A DNA stretch of 64,000 nucleotides, taken from the NCBI GenBank assembly GCA_003326205.1, contig LWTK01000084.1, forward strand, positions 248,001 through 312,000, in the 5' to 3' direction. Under the pieces are notes generated by a model. That model was not told the origin of the DNA, made no database searches, and worked only from the letters and a program-made list of their open reading frames with translations. The translations under genes and the position numbers were made by a program. Source of the stretch: Nostoc sp. ATCC 43529 (lineage in GTDB: Bacteria > Cyanobacteriota > Cyanobacteriia > Cyanobacteriales > Nostocaceae). Of the stretch, positions 27,342 to 37,049 are shown in pieces (the stretch's first letter is position 1; each line of letters starts with the position of its first letter).

Positions 27342-28676
27342 CTAAAGTTGATTTCGTGCCTTCAATTGCAGATATCGTTCAACCAACTCATCCGCAATCT
27401 GATTCGCTGGTGCATCTAATACTAATACACCCTTTTGTTTCAGTTGAGCAAATGCCACTTGCCGCTGTGCCAATAAATCTAAAGACACTGCACGTACATA
27501 AGCATCTGTAACATTTTCACTAAAAGTATGTGCCAAACGATCCACTTGCGGATCTCGCAAAGTCACGCAAAATGGCAGATAGCGGGGCGCTAACTTAGAA
27601 AGTGCAGCCAGCAATTCCATAGAAGCCGTCACATCAACTAAATCAGTAATCACCATCACCAGCGCCCTACGAGTTTGTCGCTGCACAACATTTGTCACCG
27701 CACCCAAATAATCAGATTCAAATAACACTGGTTGAATTGGAGTCAGTTTATCAATTAACTGATTCAAATGAAGTTGACCGCGTTCTGGGGGAATCCACGT
27801 ATGCATTTGGCGGTCAAATACACCAACACCAACGCGATCGCCTCGATGCAATCCAGCCAAAGCTAACGATAAAGTTGCATTCAAACCCCAGTCAAACCGC
27901 TGTAAACCCTGGACTTTTGCCGTCATTAACCTACCGCGATCGAGTAAAATCAGCAAAGTTTGTTCCTGTTCTGGTTCCAGAACCCTTACCAATGGCGGTG
28001 AGTTACCATAAGCACCAACCCTACGGGCGGTAGCTTTCCAATCAATAAACCGCAAATCGTCGCCAGTGCGATAATTCCGCAGTTCGGCAAACTCAGTACC
28101 GATACCCGTTTGCCTAGCTTGGCGCATCGATCCCGATGATTGCAGTGTCAGGCGAATTGTGAGCGATCGCAACCCAATTAAATCAGGATAAACTTTCACA
28201 GGCAGACTTTGTAAAATCTGCCAATCATCCCAAGCTAACCCCCAAAGTCCCAATTGTCTGACTTGAATATTTCCCCAAGGAAATTCTCCCCGTTGTGTCG
28301 GGTTAACGGTATAAGTTAATTCCTGGGTGCTGTTACTGGGAATAATCGCCTGTAGTCCGGGTGCAGATACGCCAAAACCTGTTGGGTAATAGTCGCGGAT
28401 TTGAATTTGAGCGTCGGCTTTTTGCGATGTTACTTTTAATACAACTGGATTATCCCGCCCAATAGATAGCCGTGATGGTAATTCGCGGGTAATTTGCACG
28501 CGATAACGCCGCACCTGCAAACCATCTGCAACCATTAATAGGAGAACTGCGACATCATATAATAAAGTGATGGCGATGGTTGCTTTAATGCTGAGAAAAA
28601 ACGATAGGAGAAGGGCGATCGCAATTCCTAAAACTAATAATAAATAAACTCGTTTAGAAGGAACCATTTTTTTCAA
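27342..28676 (-). CDS. DUF58 domain protein
   Basis: A 444-residue membrane-anchored DUF58 protein. Two N-terminal hydrophobic segments (about 8-27 and 31-48) precede a beta-rich extracytoplasmic-looking region and then the DUF58/vWA-like domain with the signature LRFIDWKATARR and a MIDAS-like LLILLDRGRLM. DUF58 proteins usually sit beside a MoxR ATPase and a transglutaminase; neither is adjacent here. Function in cyanobacteria is unknown. Confidence 0.88.
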   Translation of the reverse strand: MKKMVPSKRVYLLLVLGIAIALLLSFFLSIKATIAITLLYDVAVLLLMVADGLQVRRYRVQITRELPSRLSIGRDNPVVLKVTSQKADAQIQIRDYYPTGFGVSAPGLQAIIPSNSTQELTYTVNPTQRGEFPWGNIQVRQLGLWGLAWDDWQILQSLPVKVYPDLIGLRSLTIRLTLQSSGSMRQARQTGIGTEFAELRNYRTGDDLRFIDWKATARRVGAYGNSPPLVRVLEPEQEQTLLILLDRGRLMTAKVQGLQRFDWGLNATLSLALAGLHRGDRVGVGVFDRQMHTWIPPERGQLHLNQLIDKLTPIQPVLFESDYLGAVTNVVQRQTRRALVMVITDLVDVTASMELLAALSKLAPRYLPFCVTLRDPQVDRLAHTFSENVTDAYVRAVSLDLLAQRQVAFAQLKQKGVLVLDAPANQIADELVERYLQLKARNQL

Positions 28677-28822
28677 TCAGGCAATTTTAGATTTTAGATT
28701 TTGGATTTTCTATTGATTCCAAGGATAAATCCGCTTGCTTTCTACCATAAAGGAATCATTGGTCAAAGGTAGAGAATTTTCAAAAGAAGTTTAAATTTTA
28801 GGTTAGCACGCTATCAACGCTT

Positions 28823-28850
28823 GTAGGGGCGCACAGCTGTGCGCCCCTAC
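28823..28850. repeat. perfect palindrome GTAGGGGCGCACAG type
   Basis: A 28-bp perfect palindrome, GTAGGGGCGCACAG and its complement. Related palindromes are at 11373-11401, 31390-31416 (degenerate) and 62926-62951. Confidence 0.8.
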
Positions 28851-28907
28851 AATGATTGCTGTATATGTTGTGTTAGGGACTTCCAGATAAAAAAATATAC
28901 AACTTTT

Positions 28908-28969
28908 CTTGTGGGGTGGACATCTTGTCCGCCCCTGTTTACGGGCGGGCGAGACGCCCACCCCACAAG
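28908..28969. repeat. long inverted repeat
   Basis: Arms of about 27 bp (CTTGTGGGGTGGAC... against ...CACCCCACAAG) with a few mismatches around a CTGTTTAC loop. It could fold into a strong hairpin in either strand. Confidence 0.7.
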
Positions 28970-29001
28970 AGTGGATAATTTATTTCTTGGTAATCCCTTA
29001 A

Positions 29002-29028
29002 CAAAAAACGCGCCCTTGGTTTGGGCGC
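29002..29028 (-). terminator. rho-independent terminator of the SLH-fasciclin gene
   Basis: Read on the minus strand: GCGCCC, loop AAACCAA, GGGCGC, then G and six T. It lies 17 bp after the stop codon of the gene ending at 29045. Confidence 0.85.
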
Positions 29029-29044
29029 TCATATTTAGTAATAC

Positions 29045-30742
29045 TTAGAAATTGTAACCAACACCGAATAGCAAGCCGACATCAGTTTCATCCATGAAGG
29101 CGGCATTTACAGCACCTGTAAGGGTGAACCGAGTACCTAGAGGAACGTCCACACCACCAGTGAGCAATAATCCAAAATCAGTATCGAGATTAGCTTCAAT
29201 GGCTACGCCTGCGCCTATGTAAGGAGCTATACTGACGGTTCGTTCGCCCACGGAACCTGCTGCACGTGGAGTGAAATCATAAGTTAAGGGAACCAAGAAT
29301 ACTGTATCGTCGCCAAACAGCACTGATGGTCTTACTGATAGGTAGTTTGTTAGACCAAGTTTGCTGATGACTGTAAAATTACCTTCGCTCAAAGCTGTAT
29401 CGTTGCCGCTCAAACCAATGTTACCAGCAACACCGACATAGCTTCTGCCACCACGGGTAGCTCTACCTACATCAACATTAGTTCCACCATCAGCATTGCC
29501 TCCATTTTGGGGCTGATTTAACTGGCTGAGATTAATATCAGGTGGAATGAGGACTTGGTTGATTGCATGGATAACACCGTTGCTGGCTGGAACATCCGCT
29601 TGGATGACTCTAGCATTATTAATTGCGACTTGATTGTTAGCGCGATCGATTTGAACATTTACAGGTCTTTGTTCAAAGGTGTTCAGTTCGCCGTTTGTGA
29701 GTTGGCTAGCAGTTACCGCACCGGGAACTACGTGATAAGTCAAAATCTTAACCAATGCTTCTCTGTTTTGTGGTTGCTGCAATTGTTCTAAGGTAGAAGC
29801 AGGTAAAGCGGCAAATGCATCGTTAGTGGGAGCAAAAACTGTATAAGGGCCGGGCTGTTGAAGAGTTTCTGCTAAACCTGCTGTTTTTAACAAAGAAGTC
29901 AGTGTTGAAAAAGAGTTACTGGATGCAGCCAGAGAAACAATGTCATTACCTGTTTGATTGCCGGTACCAACTCCACCGACAACATACTGAGCCGCTGGCA
30001 GATTGCTAGCAATGGGTTGCAAACGTCCCTGTCTAACTAAAGCTTGATATAAAAGTGCTGCTGCTTCAGCACGAGTTAGAGATTGTTCGGGATTGAGTTG
30101 TTTGACATCTGGGTAGTTGACAACAAGATTAGCTTGTGTAGCTGCTGCTACGCTACTAACCGCATAATTGGGGATAGCTGAAGCATCGCTGTAGGAACTA
30201 TTAAGAATACTTGTATCGCTAGCAGACAAACCCAAGCCATTGCTGATAGAAACGATTGCTTGTACCTTGGGAATTTGTTGATTTGGTCTAAATACATTCC
30301 CAGGATAACCCGACAAAAACCCGATTTCGTAAGCGTTTTGAATTGCCGCAGCTGCCCAGTAGCCGGCAGGAACATCACTAAATCCACCCGCACTCAATTG
30401 GCGAATTCGGTTTTGGTTACCGAAAGCCTTTTGAATTAGGGCGGCAAATTCCGCACGAGTCACAGATTGATTTGGCCTAAAAGTCCCATCAGGGAAGCCA
30501 CTAATTACATTGTTATCAGCTAGAGTTTGAATAAATGGACGTGCCCAGTAATCTGAAGTGACATCCGACAAATTAACTGTTGAAGTTGGTGATGGTGTAG
30601 CAGATGGAGATGGGGTGGTACTGGGAACAGTATTTTGAGATGAAGCTGGTGTAGAAATTACGATGGGAGCTACTGTAGCAGTTGTCATTCCAAAAACTAG
30701 CAAAGCTACTCTTAGTGATGACCAGCGAAACAGACTAAACAT
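29045..30742 (-). CDS. SLH - fasciclin (FAS1) - outer-membrane barrel protein
   Basis: A 565-residue envelope protein. After the signal sequence (about 8-36) and a Ser/Thr/Pro stretch come three SLH-type motifs (SDYWARPFIQ, FSDVPAGYWA and a third to about 235; FRPNQSVTRAEFAALIQKA is typical). A FAS1 adhesion domain follows (about 255-385, with YTVFAPTNDAFAALP and YHVVPGAV). The last 150 residues look like a small beta barrel ending in GVGYNF, the terminal Phe expected of outer-membrane barrels. The start is the ATG at 30742 with GGAGG nine bases upstream; an upstream in-frame stretch is AAAAGGC repeat. SLH domains in cyanobacteria bind peptidoglycan-linked polymers, so this may tie the outer membrane to the wall. 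Confidence 0.88.
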   Translation of the reverse strand: MFSLFRWSSLRVALLVFGMTTATVAPIVISTPASSQNTVPSTTPSPSATPSPTSTVNLSDVTSDYWARPFIQTLADNNVISGFPDGTFRPNQSVTRAEFAALIQKAFGNQNRIRQLSAGGFSDVPAGYWAAAAIQNAYEIGFLSGYPGNVFRPNQQIPKVQAIVSISNGLGLSASDTSILNSSYSDASAIPNYAVSSVAAATQANLVVNYPDVKQLNPEQSLTRAEAAALLYQALVRQGRLQPIASNLPAAQYVVGGVGTGNQTGNDIVSLAASSNSFSTLTSLLKTAGLAETLQQPGPYTVFAPTNDAFAALPASTLEQLQQPQNREALVKILTYHVVPGAVTASQLTNGELNTFEQRPVNVQIDRANNQVAINNARVIQADVPASNGVIHAINQVLIPPDINLSQLNQPQNGGNADGGTNVDVGRATRGGRSYVGVAGNIGLSGNDTALSEGNFTVISKLGLTNYLSVRPSVLFGDDTVFLVPLTYDFTPRAAGSVGERTVSIAPYIGAGVAIEANLDTDFGLLLTGGVDVPLGTRFTLTGAVNAAFMDETDVGLLFGVGYNF

Positions 30743-30778
30743 TACAATATCCTCCAGGAAAAAAAGTGGCTGAACGGG

Positions 30779-30810
30779 GCAAAAGGCAAAAGGCAAAAGG
30801 CAAAAGGCAG
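30779..30810. repeat. heptamer repeat (AAAAGGC)n
   Basis: Four to five AAAAGGC units immediately upstream of the SLH-fasciclin gene. Confidence 0.8.
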
Positions 30811-31552
30811 AATTCAAAAAAATTATGATTGAACACTAGTTTTACTTTTTACTTTTTGCTTTTTATTGGATTTTTCCAGAACCGCAGATAAAACTAAGAA
30901 TAAAAAGAGATACTGTGGTCATCTGATATATTGCAATAATAAAGACATGTGTTACAAGTATTACAGCCTGGCGATTTTATCATGCATAGAATCGCAGTTA
31001 AGGACTATATTAATTTGCGTTTACTAGCCGTGTCTTTATGATTGCCGAGAAAGGTGAATAGGGTCAAGCTTAATGCATCATGACATTTATTAATATTTAA
31101 TAAAGGAAAATCTGTATTGGCGGCATAAGTAGTATTTTTGAGCTATTAGCTAATTTACGCAACTAACTAATGGCTGTAATTTCGGCTAAATCTTTCACTC
31201 TTTAGATAGTTGTCGCTAACGCTAAATTTAATAGAGCTAAAATGGGAATCAGCGATCGCAATCAAAATTTTCGACAAACGATCCCATATTTTTGACTAGA
31301 GATTAAATCATCAACTAGGTCTTAAAGCTAAGTATAGTAATTCGATTTTATTTTTGAATTTATAGCAATTTACAATTGAATAGACTACAGTAGGGGTACA
31401 CAGGTGTACGCACCTATAACAAATTCCTTTTCATAAGTACAAGGCAGAAGGAAGAAGGCAGAAGGCAGAAGGAAAAAAGCTTATTCTGTCTAGCTAGTTT
31501 CTGGAGATTGGCATTTTACATTTAATTATGTCTACCTACTTAGTGTATTCAA
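30811..31552. other. spacer upstream of the SLH-fasciclin gene, no gene seen
   Basis: AT-rich spacer with no convincing reading frame on either strand. It contains a degenerate GTAGGGGTACACAGG palindrome (31390-31416) and GAAGGCA repeats near 31440-31480. Confidence 0.5.
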
Positions 31553-31699
31553 TATACTTCTTGAATGAATCAAAAGCCCTCACCCTAAATCCCTCTCCCA
31601 TGAATGGGAGAGGGACTTTGAAATTTGCCCCCCTTCTCCCAATTGTGGGAGAAGGGATTGGGGGATGAGGGCAAATTTTGCATTCGTGCAAGAGGTCTA
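31553..31699. mobile_element. 147-bp MITE-like element, copy 1
   Basis: Near-identical to 35556-35702. Ends are inverted (ACTTCTTGAATGAAT at the left, ATTCGTGCAAGAGGTCTA at the right). Two inner hairpins are formed around CCCTCTCCCATGAATGGGAG and CCTTCTCCCAATTGTGGGAG. There is no coding capacity. Confidence 0.75.
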
Positions 31700-31886
31700 A
31701 TCCAATTGTAAACCGCTATATTTGCGTAGATAAAGATGCGATTAATCGTATCTCTAAGCAAGTAAAGAATCAGGCTTTTTGAGTTGGGAGCAAATTTTTT
31801 TACACAATCAAATGTCCTAATATAAATACTATTTTAGGTTAAATTCTTCTGAATTCTGAATTCTGAATTTTGATATATCTTGTTCA

Positions 31887-32693
31887 CTAATCGTGCTTTG
31901 AAGAGTCAGGCATAATTGCCTCTTGAAAATTCACACCGCTGAGATTAGCTCCCCTCAAGTCGGCTCCTCGGAGGTTCGCTTTTCTCAGATTTGCCCCTGC
32001 CAAATTCGCTCGTCTGAGGTTAGCCCAACTCAAATCTGCTTGGCTTAAGTCTGCCTCATTCAAGTTAGCAAACAACAAGTATGCGCCACTCAGGTGAGCC
32101 TTAGTCAAATTAGCTTTATACAAATCAGTTTTGTAAAGATAAGCCCCCAACATTTCCGCCTCGTATAAGCTGGCCTCGCTCAAATCAGCCCCAATCAAGT
32201 TAGCTTCAATGAGGTTCGCAAAACAGAGGTTAGCTCGAATTAGTTTTGCTGCATCTAAATCCGCATCTCTCAAGTTAGCGTTTTTTAAGTCAGTGCCAAT
32301 AAGATTAGCATTAACAAGCCCAGCACCTCTAAGATTCGCCTCACTCAAGTCAGCACCAATAAAATTGGCATCGCACAGATCTGCCTGTGAAAGTGTAGCA
32401 CCGCTCAAGTTAGCAACACTGAAGTTAGCAGAACTCAGATTAGCTTCAATCAGCAAGGCTTTGTAGAGGTTTGCGCCGCTGAGTTCAGCATTGCTGAGGT
32501 TTGCCCGCACAAGTAAAGCATTCGCTAAATCTCCCTTGCTCAAGTTTACCCCCTGGAGGTTTGCACCTCTAAGGTTATCCCCTTGCAAGTTCGCCAAGCT
32601 GAGGTCTGGTTGAATATCGGGATTTTTGTTTCTCCACTCAGTCCATACAACTGCACCTGCTTTGAGTAAACCCAGATGCTCTCGATTTGCCAT
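31887..32693 (-). CDS. pentapeptide repeat protein
   Basis: A 268-residue protein made almost wholly of tandem A(D/N)LXX pentapeptides (for example ANLRGADLRGANLSG), which fold as a right-handed quadrilateral beta helix; a short N-terminal cap (MANREHLGLLKAG) precedes them. The ATG at 32693 has AGGAGA eight bases upstream and lies just after the stop of the upstream ccmP gene, so the two are cotranscribed. Pentapeptide proteins are numerous in cyanobacteria and mostly without known function. The link with a carboxysome shell gene is by position only. Confidence 0.92.
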   Translation of the reverse strand: MANREHLGLLKAGAVVWTEWRNKNPDIQPDLSLANLQGDNLRGANLQGVNLSKGDLANALLVRANLSNAELSGANLYKALLIEANLSSANFSVANLSGATLSQADLCDANFIGADLSEANLRGAGLVNANLIGTDLKNANLRDADLDAAKLIRANLCFANLIEANLIGADLSEASLYEAEMLGAYLYKTDLYKANLTKAHLSGAYLLFANLNEADLSQADLSWANLRRANLAGANLRKANLRGADLRGANLSGVNFQEAIMPDSSKHD

Positions 32694-32703
32694 TGTCTCT
32701 CCT

Positions 32704-33342
32704 TTACTCCTGACGCCCACTTTGAGGATTTCGACCAGGTACGCTTTCAATGGCCGTTAACGCTCCCGCTGCACCTGCTAAAATATCTCGTTCTTCTCCA
32801 CCCAAGTAAAGCCTTCCAAAACTGCCTACGGCTTGCACTTCAAGAATGTTAATCGACGCCGATTTTTCTGCTTCATTTGCAGCCAAGGCGGCGTAAGCAG
32901 CAGGTTCTACTTCTAATACATATAGCGTTTGTCCTGCTAATAGAAGCTGTCCCCGGCGGGTGCGATTGATAAGTTGTGTTTGGTAAGCATCGATGTTGCG
33001 GATAATTTGGCTAGAAACAACACGCGGTTTGAGACATTCTTCTCTTCTGACTCCCAGTGTTGCTAAAATGGCTTGACCAGCGGCTCGCGTTTCACCTTGA
33101 GAGCCAGAATGAACTTCTAATAGACCATATAAGCGTTCAACTACCTGTACTCCCGGACGTACAGAAGCAGCTTTTAGGGCTACGTCTGTAATTTTATTAA
33201 TTTCGATACCAGGTGAGATTTCAATCCACAACGATGTATCTCCTGGTAATGGTAAGAAACCTTGGGCTACTGTTCCCATATATGCTGCATGTTGAGGTTG
33301 CAGGCTGTCGAGAAACACGAAACTGCGTAGTTCTATTCCCAA
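32704..33342 (-). CDS. ccmP: carboxysome shell protein CcmP (tandem BMC domains)
   Basis: A 212-residue protein matching CcmP in length and in blocks along its whole length: [60 protein letters not shown] and [13 protein letters not shown]. CcmP forms a trimer of fused BMC domains whose stacked pores are thought to admit larger metabolites through the beta-carboxysome shell. The start is a TTG at 33342 (reading MGIELRS) with GGAG just upstream; no ATG fits. It precedes the pentapeptide gene by 10 bp. Other ccm genes are not nearby, as is usual for ccmP. Confidence 0.93.
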   Translation of the reverse strand: MGIELRSFVFLDSLQPQHAAYMGTVAQGFLPLPGDTSLWIEISPGIEINKITDVALKAASVRPGVQVVERLYGLLEVHSGSQGETRAAGQAILATLGVRREECLKPRVVSSQIIRNIDAYQTQLINRTRRGQLLLAGQTLYVLEVEPAAYAALAANEAEKSASINILEVQAVGSFGRLYLGGEERDILAGAAGALTAIESVPGRNPQSGRQE

Positions 33343-33777
33343 GATTTTGCTCTCCAGTCATGAGGAAAAGGTTATCTAAGTAAGTCGGCATAAATAATTA
33401 TCGTTGGAATCAGGCAATAGGCAATAGGCAATAGAAATAAGGGTTTTTGCCTAGTTTATTTTTCTGTGCCAACTTATCTTATTGCACGATATCAGCGTCA
33501 AATTTGTGGTATTTTAGCCACAAATGAAGAATGGAAAAACACAAAATAGAAAAATTTTGCTGTCGATAAATTTTACACGTGAGAACTACCTGTTAGTGAA
33601 AACCGCCTTGATAATTGTACAAGTTTTCTGGGAAAAAATAAGTAGAAATAGCAAGAGGAAAGCTCAATGAACTTTCCCCTCTACGTTTAAGATGTTGGCA
33701 CTCAAACTGATATTTAGAAACACAACAGTGGTTGATGTGTTGTATGCAAGCAGGAAGCACTAAATTTTGCCGATCGC
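33343..33777. other. 435-bp spacer, no gene seen
   Basis: Holds three GGCAATA heptamers (33413-33433) and otherwise AT-rich sequence; presumably includes the ccmP promoter. Confidence 0.5.
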
Positions 33778-35061
33778 CTATTTTGTAGCGATCGCCATTG
33801 CTTTATCCACAGCTTGCAAAGCAGTATTTACTTCGGCTTCTGTGACAATCAATGGTGGCACAAATCGAATGACTTTTGGCCCGGCTGGTACGAGCAATAA
33901 ACCTTCGTTGATGGCAGCATTGACGATATCGCCTGCGGTTAGTGCAACCTCAGCTCGTAATTCTAAACCATTGATTAAACCCCAACCCCGAACTTCACTA
34001 ATGTGATGAGGATATTTAGCTGCGATCGCTTTTAATCCAGTTCGTAGCTGTTCGCCCCGGTCTTCAACATTTTGCAAGATATTTTCCCGCTCTAATGTTT
34101 GGCAAACACTCAGTGCGACACCGCAAACAAAAGGATTGCCACCAAAAGTACTGGCGTGTTCTCCTGGTTGAAAAACATCGCAGAATTTTTTGCTCATCAT
34201 TGCACCGATGGGGATACCACCGCCTAAGCCTTTAGCACTGGTGAAAATATCGGGTTCTACGCCCAGATGTTCGTAACCCCATAACTTACCACTGCGACCC
34301 ATACCAACTTGCACTTCGTCAAAAATCAGCAAAATTCCGGTTTCGTCGCAAATTTGCCGTAATTTTTGGAAATATGCAATGTCTCCCGGACGCACGCCGC
34401 CTTCTCCTTGCAAAGGCTCAATTAAAATCGCTGCTACACGATAATCGCCTTCATCCAACTCACTAACCGCCACTTCCACAGAGTTTATATCGTTGTAATT
34501 TACGTAATGGAACCCAGGCATTAAAGGATCGAAGTGCTTTTGATACTTTGGTTGCCCTGTGGCGGTAATAGTTGCTAAAGTCCGGCCGTGGAAACTGGCA
34601 TTGGCGGTTAAAATAATCGGTTTTTCAATGTCTAATACCGTGTGGGCATATTTTCTGGCTAATTTAATTGCTGCTTCGTTAGCTTCAGCTCCAGAGTTGC
34701 AGAAAAAGACGCGATCGGCACAGGAATGTTCAACAATCCATTTTGCCAATTCACCTTGTTCGGGAATATAGTACAAATTAGAGACATGGTGCAGCTTTTG
34801 GATTTGGCGCGTCACCGCTTCTACCATAACTGGGTGGGCATGTCCTAAGGTACAAGTAGCAATTCCCGCCACAAAATCCAAATATTCGCGCCCCTGTGTA
34901 TCCCAAACCCGACACCCAGCACCCCGTTCTAGAGCTAAGGGAAACCGCCCATAGGTAGACATGACAGCTTCATTAAAGCTATCTGTATTAAATGGACTGG
35001 GTGTTATAGACCCTGAATTTGGGGGGGTGGTGGTTTGTTCAACTAGAGTTTGTAAGCTCAC
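33778..35061 (-). CDS. argD: acetylornithine aminotransferase
   Basis: A 427-residue class III PLP-dependent aminotransferase that converts N-acetylglutamate semialdehyde to N-acetylornithine in arginine synthesis. Family blocks run throughout: GREYLDFVAGIATCTLGHAHP, seen as YLDFVAGIATCTLGHAHP, FFCNSGAEANEAAIKLAR, the PLP lysine in SAKGLGGGIPIGAMM, and HASTFGGNPF. The first 30 residues are a variable extension with Pro/Ser. Monocistronic by spacing. The short match to ornithine aminotransferases cannot be ruled out but the context-free best call is ArgD. Confidence 0.93.
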   Translation of the reverse strand: MSLQTLVEQTTTPPNSGSITPSPFNTDSFNEAVMSTYGRFPLALERGAGCRVWDTQGREYLDFVAGIATCTLGHAHPVMVEAVTRQIQKLHHVSNLYYIPEQGELAKWIVEHSCADRVFFCNSGAEANEAAIKLARKYAHTVLDIEKPIILTANASFHGRTLATITATGQPKYQKHFDPLMPGFHYVNYNDINSVEVAVSELDEGDYRVAAILIEPLQGEGGVRPGDIAYFQKLRQICDETGILLIFDEVQVGMGRSGKLWGYEHLGVEPDIFTSAKGLGGGIPIGAMMSKKFCDVFQPGEHASTFGGNPFVCGVALSVCQTLERENILQNVEDRGEQLRTGLKAIAAKYPHHISEVRGWGLINGLELRAEVALTAGDIVNAAINEGLLLVPAGPKVIRFVPPLIVTEAEVNTALQAVDKAMAIATK

Positions 35062-35555
35062 TACCGCTCCTCCTGGAAGTTTTTCATCATATAGTTATTT
35101 ACTAGTTTCCTAGAAATCTCAAAAAATTACTTTTTATTCTCCCAGAGCTAGATCGCTTCGCGAACCCCCGATGGTTTTGATTCCAATTAACTAGGGGCGA
35201 TCGCTTGACATCATATAAGTAATTTAACGGGCAGGTAGGATTTTACGCAAGCTTTGGCTGTGTATAGGCTTTGTCTGCTTTGTAGTCAAGAATCTAGCTA
35301 AGGTACACTATGCTGATGCTAACGCACTTGATGTTATCAAATGTTGACTAATGACTGATGGCTAGGGACTGGGAAAGGAATATTTTCATAGTACTACCTA
35401 GCAGTTTTGAGCGGCGACACTTTGTCGCTTCTAGGATCTTTTTGGAACAAATAACCCCAGACCGCAAGAGAATTTAAAATTGATGTTTATACATCCGCAG
35501 TATCAATCAAGTCAAGCGATCGCTACAATACTGCTAAGCTAACGCGCCTACATAT
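35062..35555. other. spacer upstream of argD, no gene seen
   Basis: No convincing open frame. Several HIP1-like GCGATCGC sites and AT-rich sequence; likely contains the argD promoter. Confidence 0.45.
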
Positions 35556-35702
35556 TAGACTTCTTGCATGAATCAAAAGCCCTCACCCTAAATCCCTCTG
35601 GCAAGCGTGGGAGAGGGACTTTGAAATTTGCTCCCCTTCTCCCACAATTGGGAGAAGGGGTTGGGGGATGAGGGCAAATTCTGCATTCGTGCAAGAGGTC
35701 TA
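35556..35702. mobile_element. 147-bp MITE-like element, copy 2
   Basis: Same length and order as 31553-31699, with about 10 substitutions. Terminal inverted repeats TAGACTTCTTGCATGAAT and ATTCGTGCAAGAGGTCTA match at 15 of 18 positions. Copies 4 kb apart in the same orientation suggest a mobile family. Confidence 0.78.
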
Positions 35703-35895
35703 TTGCACAAACTCCGTGTAGACCGTCATTAGTCTTTACAAAAAACTATTTGTTTTCCCTATGTTCTTTTCTTCTTTGCTCCCCAGGATAAATACTATAA
35801 AGTTAGTACAAAACTCAAAAATATAGGCCCAAAGTACTATTTATACGTCATTCTCAACTCTTGAGCAAAAATATCAACGTATCCAAAAGGAGTTA

Positions 35896-36912
35896 ATGGC
35901 CGGGGTCATCGCTCTTGGTGGTGTTTTTCTTATTGGCACTTTGTGGTATCGAATAATGGAGGGCTGGTCATGGGAAGATGCTGCTTACATGACGGTCATC
36001 ACTTTAGCTACCGTAGGGTATGGAGAAACCCACCCACTCGGTAGTCGAGGACGCTTGTTTACAATTGCCCTAATTTTGTTGGGCGTAGTTAATATTGGTT
36101 ACATTGTTAACAGACTTACAGAAGCGATCGTTCAAGGCTACTTCCAACAAGGAATTCGACTACAACAACAGAGGCGGTTAATGGAATCCCTGTCAGAACA
36201 CTACATTATCTGTGGCTTTAGTCGGACTGGTCGTCAAATTGCTAAGGAATTTCGGGCAGAAGGTGTACTTTTTGTAGTTATTGATTCGGAGTTAGAATCC
36301 GTGCAAAAGGCACAAGCTGAAGGTTACACAGTATATCAGGGTGATGCAACGCTAGATGATACTCTTTTGAAGGTAGGCATTCAAAGGGCGATTTGTCTGG
36401 TGGCGGCACTGCCTTCTGATGCCGAAAATTTATATACAGTTTTATCAGCAAAAACACTTAATCCGGAAATTCGGGCGATCGCTCGTGCCAGTACAGAAGA
36501 AGCATTACAAAAATTACAACGCGGCGGTGCAGATGAAGTAATTTCACCGTATATTACTGGTGGAAAGCGGATGGCGGCCGCGGCTCTCAGACCGCAGGTT
36601 TTGGACTTTGTAGATGGAATTTTAACAGGTGCAGACCGCCAGTTGTATATGGAAGAATTTTTACTCGACCCGGCTTTTTGTCCTTTTGTCGGTCAAACTT
36701 TACAAAAAGCGAGATTGCGATCGCAAACTGGCGCATTAGTTTTGGCAATTCGCCGCCTTGATGGTACTTTAATTGGCGGCCCCACTGGCGATACAGTGTT
36801 AATGCCAGGAGATCGGCTAATTGGTATGGGTACAGCTGAGCAGTTGCGTAACCTCAACAAAATTCTCGGCCCGATTAATTATAAACAAATGCGGCGGCCG
36901 AAAAGTAACTGA
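35896..36912 (+). CDS. potassium channel protein with TrkA-N (RCK) domain
   Basis: A two-helix K+ channel of 338 residues: TM1 (about 3-20), pore helix and selectivity filter TVGYGE (about 40-45), TM2 (about 52-72), then a cytosolic RCK domain with the nucleotide-binding start IICGFSRTGRQIAKEF and a TrkA-C region (about 245-330). The ATG at 35896 has GGAG only three bases away. The same frame stays open 24 codons further upstream and reads TSFSTLEQKYQRIQKEL, which looks like the usual N-terminus of these channels. No ATG, GTG or TTG starts that extension; an ATT at 35839 could. The real N-terminus is therefore uncertain. Confidence 0.88.
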   Translation: MAGVIALGGVFLIGTLWYRIMEGWSWEDAAYMTVITLATVGYGETHPLGSRGRLFTIALILLGVVNIGYIVNRLTEAIVQGYFQQGIRLQQQRRLMESLSEHYIICGFSRTGRQIAKEFRAEGVLFVVIDSELESVQKAQAEGYTVYQGDATLDDTLLKVGIQRAICLVAALPSDAENLYTVLSAKTLNPEIRAIARASTEEALQKLQRGGADEVISPYITGGKRMAAAALRPQVLDFVDGILTGADRQLYMEEFLLDPAFCPFVGQTLQKARLRSQTGALVLAIRRLDGTLIGGPTGDTVLMPGDRLIGMGTAEQLRNLNKILGPINYKQMRRPKSN

Positions 36913-37029
36913 TTATTTGCTTTTTTATACCAATTTTAAACAATGCTCGTATAGTGTAGTATAAATTGTGCAATGAAAATTAGATTGGCGATCGCCACAA
37001 TATTTATTTTGACTTTGGGATGTTATGCA

Positions 37030-37049
37030 AGACGCGATGAATCGCGTCT
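37030..37049. repeat. palindrome AGACGCGAT-GA-ATCGCGTCT
   Basis: A perfect 9-bp-arm palindrome touching the stop codon of the DUF3445 gene. It could help end transcription but has no T-run. Confidence 0.6.
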
